In this document: positions 51,142 through 60,624 of the stretch, piece after piece
How positions within the stretch are numbered: the stretch's first letter is position 1
How the letters are laid out: the number at the start of each line of letters is the position of its first letter
Assembly: GCF_000282315.2 (NCBI RefSeq)
Contig: NZ_AKJN02000008.1
Span: 124,001-188,000 of the forward strand
DNA length: 64,000 nt
Direction: 5' to 3'
DNA from: Pseudomonas sp. GM41(2012)
Lineage (GTDB): Bacteria > Pseudomonadota > Gammaproteobacteria > Pseudomonadales > Pseudomonadaceae
Translations under genes and position numbers: made by a program
Notes under the pieces: model-generated
The model's input: the letters and a program-made list of their open reading frames with translations, nothing else
What the model was told of the DNA's origin: nothing
Databases searched by the model: none

Positions 51142-52488
51142 ATGAACCAGCCTCAGTCTGCTGTAGGAAACTGCCTCGACGTGCAGTCCTTCATCAATGC
51201 TCAACCCATTTCGCGCTACCAATGGCGAGTGGTGATCCTGTGTTTCCTGATTGTTTTCCTCGATGGCCTCGACACGGCGGCCATGGGTTTCATCGCGCCC
51301 GCCCTGTCTCAGGATTGGGGCATCGACCGCGCCAGTCTCGGCCCGGTGATGAGCGCGGCACTGATCGGCATGGTCTTCGGTGCACTGGGTTCTGGCCCAT
51401 TGGCTGACCGCTTCGGGCGAAAAATCGTACTGGTGGGCGCGGTGCTGTTGTTCGGCGCGTTCAGCCTGGCTTCGGCTTACAGCACCAACGTCGATCAGTT
51501 GCTGGTGCTGCGATTCCTCACCGGCCTGGGCCTGGGTGCCGGCATGCCGAACGCCACGACGCTGCTGTCCGAATACACCCCGGAGCGCAAGAAATCCCTG
51601 CTGGTGACCAGCATGTTCTGCGGCTTCAACCTCGGCATGGCGGGCGGCGGTTTCATTTCCGCCAAACTGATTCCGGCCTTTGGCTGGCACAGTCTGCTGA
51701 TGATCGGCGGGATTTTGCCGCTGATCCTCGCCGTCGTATTGCTGTTCTGGCTGCCGGAATCGGCACGCTACCTCGTCGTCCGCAATCGCGGCACTGACAA
51801 AGTGCGCAAGACCCTGGCGCCTATCGATCCAATCGTCGTCGCCCAGGCTTCCAGCTTCAGCGTGCCGGAACAGAAAACCGTGAAGGCCCGCAATGTGTTC
51901 GCGGTGATCTTCTCCGGCACCTACAGCACCGGTACTTTGTTGCTGTGGCTGACCTATTTCATGGGGTTGGTGATCGTTTATCTGCTGACCAGTTGGCTGC
52001 CAACGCTGATGCGTGACAGTGGCGCGAGCATGGAGCAGGCGGCATTCATCGGCGCGTTGTTCCAGTTTGGCGGGGTGTTGAGCGCGGTGGGCGTGGGCTG
52101 GGCGATGGACCGGTTCAATCCGCACAAGGTTATCGGCATTTTCTATCTATTCGCCGGGGTGTTTGCCTACGCGGTAGGGCAGAGCCTGGGCAACATCACG
52201 CTATTGGCGACGTTGGTGCTCGTGGCCGGGATGTGCGTCAACGGCGCGCAATCGGCGATGCCTTCACTGGCGGCGCGGTTTTATCCGACGCAGGGGCGGG
52301 CGACCGGGGTGTCGTGGATGCTCGGGATTGGCCGCTTCGGCGCGATTCTCGGTGCGTGGATGGGCGCAACGCTGCTGGGGCTTGGTTGGAACTTTGAACA
52401 AGTGCTGACAGCGCTGGTGATTCCAGCGGCATTGGCGACCACGGCGGTGGTGATCAAGGGCATGGTCAGCCATGCGGATGCGACTTGA
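51142..52488 (+). CDS. pcaK: 4-hydroxybenzoate/protocatechuate transporter PcaK
   Basis: A 448-residue MFS proton symporter for aromatic acids. D-G-L-D-T-A-A-M-G-F in helix one and D-R-F-G-R-K in the first cytoplasmic loop are the PcaK/AAHS signature; the long loop and L-P-E-S-A-R-Y follow. PcaK also takes part in chemotaxis to aromatic acids in P. putida. ATG at 51142 follows GTGGAA. Under PcaR control by its upstream site. Confidence 0.93.
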   Translation: MNQPQSAVGNCLDVQSFINAQPISRYQWRVVILCFLIVFLDGLDTAAMGFIAPALSQDWGIDRASLGPVMSAALIGMVFGALGSGPLADRFGRKIVLVGAVLLFGAFSLASAYSTNVDQLLVLRFLTGLGLGAGMPNATTLLSEYTPERKKSLLVTSMFCGFNLGMAGGGFISAKLIPAFGWHSLLMIGGILPLILAVVLLFWLPESARYLVVRNRGTDKVRKTLAPIDPIVVAQASSFSVPEQKTVKARNVFAVIFSGTYSTGTLLLWLTYFMGLVIVYLLTSWLPTLMRDSGASMEQAAFIGALFQFGGVLSAVGVGWAMDRFNPHKVIGIFYLFAGVFAYAVGQSLGNITLLATLVLVAGMCVNGAQSAMPSLAARFYPTQGRATGVSWMLGIGRFGAILGAWMGATLLGLGWNFEQVLTALVIPAALATTAVVIKGMVSHADAT

Positions 52489-52526
52489 GGACAGACTTCT
52501 GATTTTTCGTTGAGCCTGCGGCCCTC

Positions 52527-52590
52527 ATCGCGAGCAGGCTCGCTCCCACAGGAGAACGCGGTCAACTGTGGGAGTGAGCCTGCTCGCGAT
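52527..52590. repeat. REP-type inverted pair (GGGAGCGAGCCTGCTCGCGA family)
   Basis: Units at 52527-52549 and 52568-52590 (the second with GAGTGAGCC), 18 bases apart. Between pcaK and the pcaI promoter. Confidence 0.83.
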
Positions 52591-52622
52591 GCTTTTAAGG
52601 ATCGGTAGGTAGACAACAATGT

Positions 52623-52654
52623 GTTCGATAAACGAACACTCAGTCGATTATCGG
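52623..52654. promoter_or_regulatory. PcaR-type operator upstream of pcaI
   Basis: GTTCGATAAACGAAC at 52623-52637 with a partner TCGATTATCGG at 52644-52654. It fits the PcaR activation site for pcaIJF; the pcaI start is 104 bases downstream. Confidence 0.75.
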
Positions 52655-52757
52655 ATTGTTTGGCGTTTTTCAGGGGCTTACTCTTCAGTCATTCCGGCGC
52701 TGCGCATCGCGCCTTTTTCTTCCACTGTCGGTTCATAACAAAACGGGAGCCTGCCCC

Positions 52758-53615
52758 ATGGCTGAAATCCTTTCGCTGCACGACGCGGTGAAGCAATTCG
52801 TTAACGACGGCGATACCGTCGCGCTCGAAGGCTTCACTCACCTGATCCCTACGGCGGCGGGTCACGAAATCATTCGTCAGAGCAAGAAAGACCTGACCCT
52901 GGTGCGGATGACGCCTGACCTGATCTACGACCAGTTGATCGGCGCCGGTTGTGCTCGCAAGCTGATTTTCTCTTGGGGCGGAAACCCGGGCGTCGGTTCG
53001 CTGCATCGCCTGCGTGACGCCGTCGAGAAGCAGTGGCCGCACGCGCTGGAAATCGAAGAACACAGCCACGCCGACCTGGCCAATGCCTACGTCGCTGGCG
53101 CTTCCGGCCTACCGTTCGCGGTGCTGCGTGCCTACGCCGGCTCTGACCTGCCGAAGGTCAACCCGCTGATCAAAACCGTCACCTGCCCATTCACCGGTGA
53201 AGTATTGGCGGCCGTGCCTTCGGTGCGCCCGGACATCACCGTGATTCACGCGCAGAAAGCCGACCGCAAAGGCAACGTGTTGCTGTGGGGCATTCTCGGC
53301 GTGCAGAAAGAAGCGGCACTGGCTGCCAAACGCTGCATCGTCACCGTCGAAGAAATCGTCGACGACCTCAATGCACCGATGAACTCCTGCGTTCTGCCGA
53401 CCTGGGCCTTGAGCGCGGTCTGCCATGTCCCTGGCGGCGCGCATCCGTCTTACGCTCACGGCTACAACGAACGTGATAACCGGTTCTACCAGGCTTGGGA
53501 CCCGATTGCCCGCGACCGTGAAACCTTCACCGCGTGGATCAACGAGTACATCCACGGCTGCGCTGACTTCAGCGAGTTCCAGGCCAAACTGGCCGCTGCT
53601 TCGGAGGCCAAGTAA
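52758..53615 (+). CDS. pcaI: 3-oxoadipate CoA-transferase subunit A (PcaI)
   Basis: A 285-residue subunit that, with PcaJ, moves CoA from succinyl-CoA to beta-ketoadipate. G-D-T-V-A-L-E-G-F-T near residue 16 and the later G-C-A-R-K-L-I-F-S-W-G-G-N-P-G match the GctA-type group of CoA-transferases. ATG at 52758 begins MAEILSLHDAVKQFV, following GGGAGCC. The stop overlaps the pcaJ start (TAATG). Confidence 0.95.
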   Translation: MAEILSLHDAVKQFVNDGDTVALEGFTHLIPTAAGHEIIRQSKKDLTLVRMTPDLIYDQLIGAGCARKLIFSWGGNPGVGSLHRLRDAVEKQWPHALEIEEHSHADLANAYVAGASGLPFAVLRAYAGSDLPKVNPLIKTVTCPFTGEVLAAVPSVRPDITVIHAQKADRKGNVLLWGILGVQKEAALAAKRCIVTVEEIVDDLNAPMNSCVLPTWALSAVCHVPGGAHPSYAHGYNERDNRFYQAWDPIARDRETFTAWINEYIHGCADFSEFQAKLAAASEAK

Positions 53616-54394
53616 TGACTTACACCACCAATGAAATGATGACCGTCGCCGCTGCCCGCCGTTTGAAAAACGGTTCGGTGTGTTTCGTCGGCATCGGCCT
53701 GCCGTCGAAAGCCGCCAACCTGGCGCGTCTGACTTCCTCGCCGGACGTCGTCCTTATCTACGAATCGGGTCCGATCGGTGCCAAGCCGAGCGTACTGCCG
53801 CTGTCGATCGGTGACGGTGAGCTGGCGGAAACCGCTGACACTGTCGTCCCGACCGGTGAGATTTTTCGCTATTGGTTGCAGGGCGGGCGCATCGACGTTG
53901 GTTTCCTCGGTGCCGCGCAAGTCGACCGTTTCGGCAACATCAACACCACCGTGGTCGGCGATTACCATCAGCCGAAAGTCCGTCTGCCGGGTGCCGGCGG
54001 TGCGCCGGAGATCGCTGGCTCGGCCAAAAGCGTGCTGATCATTCTCAAGCAGTCGGCGCGTTCCTTTGTCGACAAGCTCGACTTCATTACTTCGGTCGGC
54101 CATGGCGAGGGCGGTGATTCGCGCAAGCGTCTCGGCCTGCCGGGCGCCGGTCCGGTCGGCATCATTACCGACCTGTGCATCATGGAACCGGAAGCCGGCA
54201 CCCATGAATTCGTGGTCACCGCTCTGCACCCAGGCGTGACCCGGGAGCAAGTGACTGCCGCCACCGGTTGGGCGATTCGTTTTGCCGAGCACGTTGAAAA
54301 CACTGCCGAGCCGACCGAAGTCGAACTGAAGGCGCTGCGTGATCTGGAAGCCCGCACTGCCGCGGCCCACGGCCAAGCACCGGGAGAAGCATGA
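53615..54394 (+). CDS. pcaJ: 3-oxoadipate CoA-transferase subunit B (PcaJ)
   Basis: A 259-residue subunit carrying the catalytic glutamate in L-I-Y-E-S-G-P-I-G-A (Glu50), which forms the CoA thioester. G-F-L-G-A-A-Q-V-D and G-N-I-N-T-T follow. The start overlaps the pcaI stop, and the end overlaps pcaF (ATGATG), so IJF form one coupled unit. Confidence 0.95.
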   Translation: MTYTTNEMMTVAAARRLKNGSVCFVGIGLPSKAANLARLTSSPDVVLIYESGPIGAKPSVLPLSIGDGELAETADTVVPTGEIFRYWLQGGRIDVGFLGAAQVDRFGNINTTVVGDYHQPKVRLPGAGGAPEIAGSAKSVLIILKQSARSFVDKLDFITSVGHGEGGDSRKRLGLPGAGPVGIITDLCIMEPEAGTHEFVVTALHPGVTREQVTAATGWAIRFAEHVENTAEPTEVELKALRDLEARTAAAHGQAPGEA

Positions 54395-55596
54395 TGCGTG
54401 ACGTTTATATCTGCGACGCGATTCGCACCCCCATCGGCCGTTTCGGCGGAGGCCTGTCGGCGGTTCGCGCCGACGATCTGGCCGCCGTGCCAATCAAGGC
54501 GCTGATGGAGCGCAACCCGTCGGTGGACTGGAGCGCAGTGGACGAGGTGTTCCTCGGTTGCGCCAACCAGGCCGGCGAAGACAACCGCAACGTGGCGCGC
54601 ATGGCGCTGTTGCTGGCGGGCCTGCCGGAAACCATTCCGGGCGTGACCCTCAATCGCCTCTGCGCCTCGGGTATGGACGCGATCGGCACTGCCTTCCGCG
54701 CCATCGCCAGTGGCGAGATGGAGCTGGCAATTGCTGGCGGCGTCGAGTCGATGTCCCGCGCACCGTTCGTTATGGGCAAAGCGGATGCGGCGTTCTCGCG
54801 CAACATGAAGCTGGAAGACACCACCATCGGCTGGCGCTTTATCAATCCGTTGATGAAAGCCCAATACGGCGTGGATGCGATGCCGCAGACCGGCGATAAC
54901 GTGGCTGACGATTACGAAATTTCCCGCGAGGATCAGGACGCTTTCGCACTGCGCAGTCAGCAGCGGACTGCCGCCGCGCAGGCCGCAGGATTTTTCGCCG
55001 AAGAAATCGTTGAAGTGCGCATTGCCCACAAGAAGGGTGAAAGTATCGTCAGCCAGGATGAGCATCCGCGCGGCGACACTTCACTGGAAGTCCTGGCCAA
55101 ACTCAAACCGGTCAATGGTCCGGACAAGACCGTCACCGCCGGCAACTCCTCGGGTGTGAACGACGGTGCGGCGGCGTTGATCCTGGCGTCCGCCGAAGCG
55201 GTGAAGAAACACGGCCTGACCGCCCGCGCCAAAGTGCTGGGCATGTCGAGCGCCGGTGTCGCCCCTCGGGTGATGGGCATTGGCCCGGTGCCGGCGGTGC
55301 GCAAACTGACCGAGCGCCTCGGCCTGGCCGTCAGCGATTTCGACGTGATCGAACTCAACGAAGCCTTCGCCAGCCAGGGTTTGGCGGTGCTGCGTGAACT
55401 GGGGCTGGCGGACGATGCGGCCCAGGTCAATCCGAACGGTGGCGCCATTGCCTTGGGCCATCCGTTGGGCATGAGCGGCGCCCGCCTGGTACTGACCGCG
55501 CTGCATCAGCTGGAAAAGACCGGTGGCAAGAAAGGTCTGGCGACCATGTGCGTCGGCGTTGGCCAAGGTCTGGCCCTGGCGATCGAACGGGTCTGA
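54391..55596 (+). CDS. pcaF: Beta-ketoadipyl-CoA thiolase PcaF
   Basis: A 401-residue thiolase cleaving beta-ketoadipyl-CoA to succinyl-CoA and acetyl-CoA, the last pathway step. Catalytic Cys91 sits in N-R-L-C-A-S-G-M-D-A; the His and second Cys lie in G-H-P-L-G-M-S-G and C-V-G-V-G-Q-G near the C-terminus. Two adjacent ATGs at 54391 and 54394 are possible; GGGAG is four or seven bases away. Confidence 0.95.
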   Translation: MMRDVYICDAIRTPIGRFGGGLSAVRADDLAAVPIKALMERNPSVDWSAVDEVFLGCANQAGEDNRNVARMALLLAGLPETIPGVTLNRLCASGMDAIGTAFRAIASGEMELAIAGGVESMSRAPFVMGKADAAFSRNMKLEDTTIGWRFINPLMKAQYGVDAMPQTGDNVADDYEISREDQDAFALRSQQRTAAAQAAGFFAEEIVEVRIAHKKGESIVSQDEHPRGDTSLEVLAKLKPVNGPDKTVTAGNSSGVNDGAAALILASAEAVKKHGLTARAKVLGMSSAGVAPRVMGIGPVPAVRKLTERLGLAVSDFDVIELNEAFASQGLAVLRELGLADDAAQVNPNGGAIALGHPLGMSGARLVLTALHQLEKTGGKKGLATMCVGVGQGLALAIERV

Positions 55597-55633
55597 CACG
55601 CGGCGTGACTAATAAGAACTGAGGAAATGCTCC

Positions 55634-56338
55634 ATGACTGACAAGCCTGGTTACCGCCGCCCGCAAGAGGGCACCCAGCCGGACTACCTGCACCCGGCCT
55701 ATCAATCCACCAACCGTCGCTCGCCGTCCAAGCCGTTGGTGTTTTTGCCCCATTCGTTGTCGGAAATTACCGGTCCGACTATCGGTGCCGAGCGCATTCA
55801 AGCGCAGGACAACGACCTGACTGCCCAGCACAAGGGCGAGCCACTGGGCGAGCGCATCATCATTCACGGCCGCGTGCTGGATGAAAACGGTTTGCCGGTG
55901 CCGGGGATTCTGGTGGAGATCTGGCAGGCCAACGCCGCCGGTCGCTACAACCATGATCGCGACCTGCACGATGCACCGCTGGACCCGAATTTCACCGGCA
56001 CCGGCCGCACCGTGACCGACGCCGATGGCTGGTACCAATTCCAGACCATCAAGCCCGGCGCCTATCCGTGGGGCAACCACCACAACGCATGGCGCCCGGC
56101 GCACATCCATTTCTCACTGTTCGGGCCGAGTATTCTGACGCGCCTGGTCACTCAGATGTATTTTCCGGGCGATCCGCTGCTGGCGTATGACCCGATCTAC
56201 AACTGCGTACCGGACACCAGCGCCAAAGAGCGTCTGATCGCCAGTTTCGACCTGGAAAAAACCATCCCTTCCTATGCCCTCGGTTATCGCTGGGACATCG
56301 TCTTGCGCGGCCGCGAAGCCACGCCGATGGAGAAATAA
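55634..56338 (+). CDS. pcaH: Protocatechuate 3,4-dioxygenase beta subunit (PcaH)
   Basis: A 234-residue subunit that binds the catalytic non-haem Fe(III). Ligands Tyr105, Tyr144, His157 and His159 appear in G-R-Y-N-H-D, A-Y-P-W-G and P-A-H-I-H-F, three less than the P. putida numbering. It opens the ring of protocatechuate between the hydroxyls. GAGGAAATG lies before the start. One base separates it from pcaG. Confidence 0.96.
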   Translation: MTDKPGYRRPQEGTQPDYLHPAYQSTNRRSPSKPLVFLPHSLSEITGPTIGAERIQAQDNDLTAQHKGEPLGERIIIHGRVLDENGLPVPGILVEIWQANAAGRYNHDRDLHDAPLDPNFTGTGRTVTDADGWYQFQTIKPGAYPWGNHHNAWRPAHIHFSLFGPSILTRLVTQMYFPGDPLLAYDPIYNCVPDTSAKERLIASFDLEKTIPSYALGYRWDIVLRGREATPMEK

Positions 56339-56339
56339 G

Positions 56340-56906
56340 ATGACGCTGAACGCGACCACGTCCCACACCGTCGGGCCGTATTACCACATTGGCTTGACCT
56401 GGCTGAACCGCGAAAACCTGACCGTCGAACAAACCCTCGGCGAGCGCGTGGCGATCACCGGGCAAGTGATCGATGGCAACGGCGACGTCGTCAACGACGC
56501 GATGCTGGAAGTCTGGCAGGCCAACGCCGCCGGCAAGTATGACCACCCCGAAGACGATCAGGACAAACCCCTGGACCCGAACTTCGAAGGGTTTGGCCGG
56601 GTGCCGGTGGATGCCGAAGGGCGCTTTCGTTTCACCACGATCAAGCCGGGCACGGTTGAAGGCTTGAAAGGCTCGACTCAGGCGCCGCACCTGGTGGTGC
56701 TGGTGTTTGCTCGCGGGTTGGTGAAGCACTTGCTGACGCGGATTTACTTTGACGGCGAACCGGCCAACGTGGCGGATCCGCTGTTGGAATGTGTGCCGGC
56801 TGAACGTCGCAGCACCTTGCTGGCGAAGCAGGATGCGTCCGGTGTGTACCAGTGGAATGTGATCCTGCAAGGCACCGACGCCGAGACAGTGTTCTTCGAC
56901 TATTGA
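56340..56906 (+). CDS. pcaG: Protocatechuate 3,4-dioxygenase alpha subunit (PcaG)
   Basis: A 188-residue partner subunit lacking the iron ligands but with the same fold: L-E-V-W-Q-A-N-A-A-G-K-Y and D-P-N-F-E-G-F-G-R. It shapes the active site and the (alpha beta)12 assembly. ATG at 56340 opens MTLNATTSHTVGPYYHIGL. Start follows the pcaH stop by one base. Confidence 0.95.
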   Translation: MTLNATTSHTVGPYYHIGLTWLNRENLTVEQTLGERVAITGQVIDGNGDVVNDAMLEVWQANAAGKYDHPEDDQDKPLDPNFEGFGRVPVDAEGRFRFTTIKPGTVEGLKGSTQAPHLVVLVFARGLVKHLLTRIYFDGEPANVADPLLECVPAERRSTLLAKQDASGVYQWNVILQGTDAETVFFDY

Positions 56907-56923
56907 GCGAACACACAACACCT

Positions 56924-57010
56924 GTGGGAGCGAGCCTGCTCGCGATTGCAGTGTGTCATTCAGCATTGATGGCACTGATACACCGCAATCGCGAGCAGGC
57001 TCACTCCTAC
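56924..57010. repeat. REP-type inverted pair (GGGAGCGAGCCTGCTCGCGA family)
   Basis: Units at 56924-56948 and about 56987-57010 (right unit ends CTCACTCCTAC), between pcaG and pcaT. It may separate the pcaIJFHG and pcaTBDC transcripts. Confidence 0.83.
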
Positions 57011-57096
57011 AGGGGATCGCGTTGCTGATGTAACTGTGGAACGGGACTGTTGCAAAGTGTGTCTAGACTTTCACAGTCCCCATTGAGTAAAAAACA

Positions 57097-58401
57097 ATGA
57101 CAACTAACACCGCTACTACAGCCCTCTACACCGGCGAAGAGCGCAGTAAAAGGATCTTCGCGATTGTCGGCGCCTCGTCCGGCAACCTCGTCGAATGGTT
57201 CGACTTCTACGTCTATGCCTTCTGCGCGATCTATTTCGCCCCTGCCTTTTTTCCGTCCGATAACCCGACTGTGCAGCTGGTGAATACGGCTGGCGTATTC
57301 GCCGCCGGGTTCCTGATGCGGCCCATCGGCGGCTGGATCTTCGGCCGGCTAGCGGACAAGCACGGGCGCAAGAATTCGATGTTGATCTCGATTCTGATGA
57401 TGTGCTTCGGTTCGTTGCTCATCGCTTGTCTGCCGACCTACAAGGACATCGGCGTCTGGGCGCCGATCATGCTGCTGTTCGCCCGCCTGATTCAGGGGTT
57501 GTCGGTGGGCGGTGAGTACGGCACCACCGCGACCTACATGAGTGAAGTGGCCCTCAAGGGCCAGCGCGGTTTCTTCGCCTCGTTCCAATACGTGACGCTG
57601 ATCGGCGGGCAGTTGCTGGCGGTGTCGCTGGTGGTAATCCTGCAACAGTTCCTCACTGAGGATGATTTGCGCGCCTATGGCTGGCGGATTCCGTTTGTCG
57701 TCGGTGCGGCGGCGGCGTTGATTTCGCTGTTCCTGCGCCGTTCGCTCAAGGAAACCACCAGCAAGGAAATGCGCGAAAACAAGGACGCCGGCAGCATCCG
57801 TGCGCTGTTCCGCGACCATAAAGCGGCGTTCATCACCGTGCTCGGTTACACCGCTGGTGGCTCGCTGATTTTCTACACCTTCACCACGTACATGCAGAAA
57901 TATCTTGTGAACACCGCCGGCATGCAGGCCAAGACCGCCAGCTACATCATGACCGGCGCGCTGTTCCTTTATATGTGCATGCAGCCGCTGTTCGGCATGC
58001 TCGCGGACAAGATCGGCCGACGTAACTCGATGCTGTGGTTCGGCGCTCTGGGGACGTTGTGCACCGTGCCGATCCTGCTGAGCCTGAAAAGCGTCAGCAG
58101 TCCGTTTCTGGCCTTTGTGCTGATTACCGTGGCACTGGCGATCGTCAGCTTTTACACCTCCATCAGTGGCTTGGTAAAAGCCGAAATGTTCCCGCCGGAA
58201 GTGCGCGCATTGGGCGTCGGCCTGGCTTATGCGGTGGCGAATGCAATCTTCGGTGGTTCGGCGGAATATGTGGCTCTGAGCCTCAAGGCCGGGGGCATGG
58301 AAAACTCCTTCTACTGGTACGTGACGGTGATGATGGCGGTGGCGTTCCTGTTCAGCCTGCGCTTGCCGAAACAGGCGAAGTATTTGGAAAACGACCTTTG
58401 A
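57097..58401 (+). CDS. pcaT: Beta-ketoadipate/dicarboxylate MFS transporter PcaT
   Basis: A 434-residue MFS carrier of the metabolite:H+ symporter group. G-N-L-V-E-W-F-D-F-Y-V-Y is the hallmark of the KgtP/PcaT family, and R-L-A-D-K-H-G-R-K-N follows the second helix. P. putida PcaT takes up beta-ketoadipate. I see no PcaR site in its 86-base upstream stretch after the repeat pair. Confidence 0.9.
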   Translation: MTTNTATTALYTGEERSKRIFAIVGASSGNLVEWFDFYVYAFCAIYFAPAFFPSDNPTVQLVNTAGVFAAGFLMRPIGGWIFGRLADKHGRKNSMLISILMMCFGSLLIACLPTYKDIGVWAPIMLLFARLIQGLSVGGEYGTTATYMSEVALKGQRGFFASFQYVTLIGGQLLAVSLVVILQQFLTEDDLRAYGWRIPFVVGAAAALISLFLRRSLKETTSKEMRENKDAGSIRALFRDHKAAFITVLGYTAGGSLIFYTFTTYMQKYLVNTAGMQAKTASYIMTGALFLYMCMQPLFGMLADKIGRRNSMLWFGALGTLCTVPILLSLKSVSSPFLAFVLITVALAIVSFYTSISGLVKAEMFPPEVRALGVGLAYAVANAIFGGSAEYVALSLKAGGMENSFYWYVTVMMAVAFLFSLRLPKQAKYLENDL

Positions 58402-58446
58402 TCTTTACCCGTGGGCCTGACCGGCCCACGCCTCCAGGGACTGTTT

Positions 58447-59811
58447 ATGAACGAGCGACCGGGCAATCAATTGTTTGATGCCTATTTCACTGCCCGCGAC
58501 ATGCGTGAGGTGTTCTGCGATCAGGGTCGGGTTCAAGCGATGCTTGATTTCGAAGCGGCGCTGGCTCGGGCCGAGGCGCGAGTCGGGCTGATTCCGCAAA
58601 CGGCTGTCGCGCCGATTGAAGCGGCCTGTCAGGCTGGGCATTACGACTTCGCGGCTCTCGGCGAGGCGATTGCCACGGCCGGTAATTCGGCCATTCCGTT
58701 GGTCAAGGCATTGGGTAAACAGATCGCGGCGAACCATGCCGAAGCCGAGCGCTATGTGCATCTGGGCGCTACCAGCCAGGACGTGATGGACACCGGTCTG
58801 GTGTTGCAACTGCGTGGGGCGCTGGAGCTGATCGAAAACGATCTGGCGCAACTGGGCGAAACGCTGGCGACCCAGGCGTTGCGCTACGTCGCCACACCGC
58901 TGGCCGGGCGCACCTGGTTACAGCACGCGACACCCGTCACCCTCGGCATGAAAATCGCCGGTTGGCTGGGCGCTGTCACTCGCAGCCGTCAACGTCTGCA
59001 ACAACTCAAACCGCGACTGCTGGTGCTGCAATTCGGCGGCGCTTCTGGAACCCTCGCGGCCCTCGGCGAGCAGGCGATGCCGATTGCCCACGCGCTGGCT
59101 GAAGAATTGAAACTGACATTGCCGGATCAACCTTGGCACACCCAGCGAGATCGCTTGGTGGAGTTCGGCTCGGTACTGGGATTGATCGCCGGCAGCCTCG
59201 GTAAACTCGGCCGTGACATCAGCCTGTTGATGCAGACCGAAGCCGCTGAAGTGTTCGAACCTTCCGCACCGGGCAAGGGCGGCTCTTCGACCATGCCGCA
59301 CAAACGCAACCCGGTGGGCGCGGCGGTGTTGATCGGTGCTGCGACGCGCGTTCCGGGTTTGCTCTCGACGCTATTCAGCGCCATGCCTCAAGAACACGAG
59401 CGCAGCCTGGGCCTGTGGCATGCCGAGTGGGAAACCCTGCCGGAGATTTGCTGCCTGGTGTCCGGCAGCTTGAAACAAGCGTTGCTGGTGACGGATGGGC
59501 TGGAAGTGGACGCCGAGCGCATGGCCCGCAACCTCGATCTGACCCAGGGCCTGGTGCTTGCCGAAGCGGTGAGCATCGTCCTCGCCCAACGGGTCGGCCG
59601 CGACACTGCGCACCATTTGCTGGAGCAATGCTGCAAGCGCGCAGTGGCTGAACAACGTCATCTGCGTGCAGTGCTCGGCGACGAACCGCAAGTAACCGCC
59701 GAACTCTCGCCTGCTGAACTCGATCATCTGCTGGACCCCGCCCATTACCTCGGTCAGGCCCATACCTGGGTCGAGCGAGCGGTGGCTGAACATTCTGCGT
59801 TGACTGCCTGA
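58447..59811 (+). CDS. pcaB: 3-carboxy-cis,cis-muconate cycloisomerase PcaB
   Basis: A 454-residue fumarase/argininosuccinate-lyase superfamily enzyme converting 3-carboxymuconate to gamma-carboxymuconolactone. The family signature G-G-S-S-T-M-P-H-K-R-N-P is intact, and G-A-T-S-Q-D-V-M-D-T lies before it. The start is ATG 58447 after CAGGGA; the gene follows pcaT by 45 bases. Confidence 0.95.
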   Translation: MNERPGNQLFDAYFTARDMREVFCDQGRVQAMLDFEAALARAEARVGLIPQTAVAPIEAACQAGHYDFAALGEAIATAGNSAIPLVKALGKQIAANHAEAERYVHLGATSQDVMDTGLVLQLRGALELIENDLAQLGETLATQALRYVATPLAGRTWLQHATPVTLGMKIAGWLGAVTRSRQRLQQLKPRLLVLQFGGASGTLAALGEQAMPIAHALAEELKLTLPDQPWHTQRDRLVEFGSVLGLIAGSLGKLGRDISLLMQTEAAEVFEPSAPGKGGSSTMPHKRNPVGAAVLIGAATRVPGLLSTLFSAMPQEHERSLGLWHAEWETLPEICCLVSGSLKQALLVTDGLEVDAERMARNLDLTQGLVLAEAVSIVLAQRVGRDTAHHLLEQCCKRAVAEQRHLRAVLGDEPQVTAELSPAELDHLLDPAHYLGQAHTWVERAVAEHSALTA

Positions 59812-59822
59812 AGGAGATTGCT

Positions 59823-60614
59823 GTGGCTTTCGTACAACTCGCCGAGGGCGAACTACATTACCAACTTGATGGCCCGGCAGATGCGCCGGTGCTGGTGCTG
59901 TCCAACTCGCTGGGCACCGACCTGCACATGTGGGATGCGCAGATTGCGGCGTTCACCGAGCATTTTCGCGTGCTGCGTTTCGACACCCGAGGGCATGGCC
60001 AATCGCTGGTCACGCCGGGGCCGTACAACATCGAGCAACTGGGCCATGACGTGCTGGCGCTGCTGGATGCGTTGCACATCGAACGCGCGCATTTCTGCGG
60101 TCTGTCCATGGGCGGGCTGATTGGCCAGTGGCTGGGGATCAACGCGGGTGATCGCCTGAACAAACTGGTGGTGTGCAACACCGCGGCGAAAATCGGCGAT
60201 CCGTCGGTGTGGAACCCGCGCATTGAAACCGTGCTGCGTGACGGTCCGGCCGCCATGGTCGCGCTACGTGATGCGTCGATTGCGCGCTGGTTCACCGCGG
60301 ATTTTGCTGAAGCCAATCCTGCTGCCGCGAAAAAAATTACGGACATGCTCGCGGCCACCTCGCCTGAAGGCTATGCCGCGAACTGTGCCGCCGTGCGCGA
60401 TGCCGATTTCCGCGATCAGCTGTCCTCGATCAAGGTGCCGCTGCTGGTCATCGCCGGCACCGAAGACGCGGTCACGCCGCCGTCCGGCGGGCACTTCATT
60501 CAGGAACACGTGCAGGGCGCCGAGTACGCCGAGTTCTATGCAGCGCACCTGTCCAACGTTCAGGCCGGTGCTGCGTTCAGCGAGCGCGTGTTGGCGTTTT
60601 TGTCAGCTCATTAA
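59823..60614 (+). CDS. pcaD: Beta-ketoadipate enol-lactone hydrolase PcaD
   Basis: A 263-residue alpha/beta hydrolase that opens the enol-lactone to beta-ketoadipate. The nucleophile is Ser95 in G-L-S-M-G-G; the oxyanion region is S-N-S-L-G-T-D. The start is GTG at 59823 with AAGGAG seven bases before it. Eleven bases separate it from pcaB. Confidence 0.94.
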   Translation: MAFVQLAEGELHYQLDGPADAPVLVLSNSLGTDLHMWDAQIAAFTEHFRVLRFDTRGHGQSLVTPGPYNIEQLGHDVLALLDALHIERAHFCGLSMGGLIGQWLGINAGDRLNKLVVCNTAAKIGDPSVWNPRIETVLRDGPAAMVALRDASIARWFTADFAEANPAAAKKITDMLAATSPEGYAANCAAVRDADFRDQLSSIKVPLLVIAGTEDAVTPPSGGHFIQEHVQGAEYAEFYAAHLSNVQAGAAFSERVLAFLSAH

Positions 60615-60624
60615 GGGGATTGTT

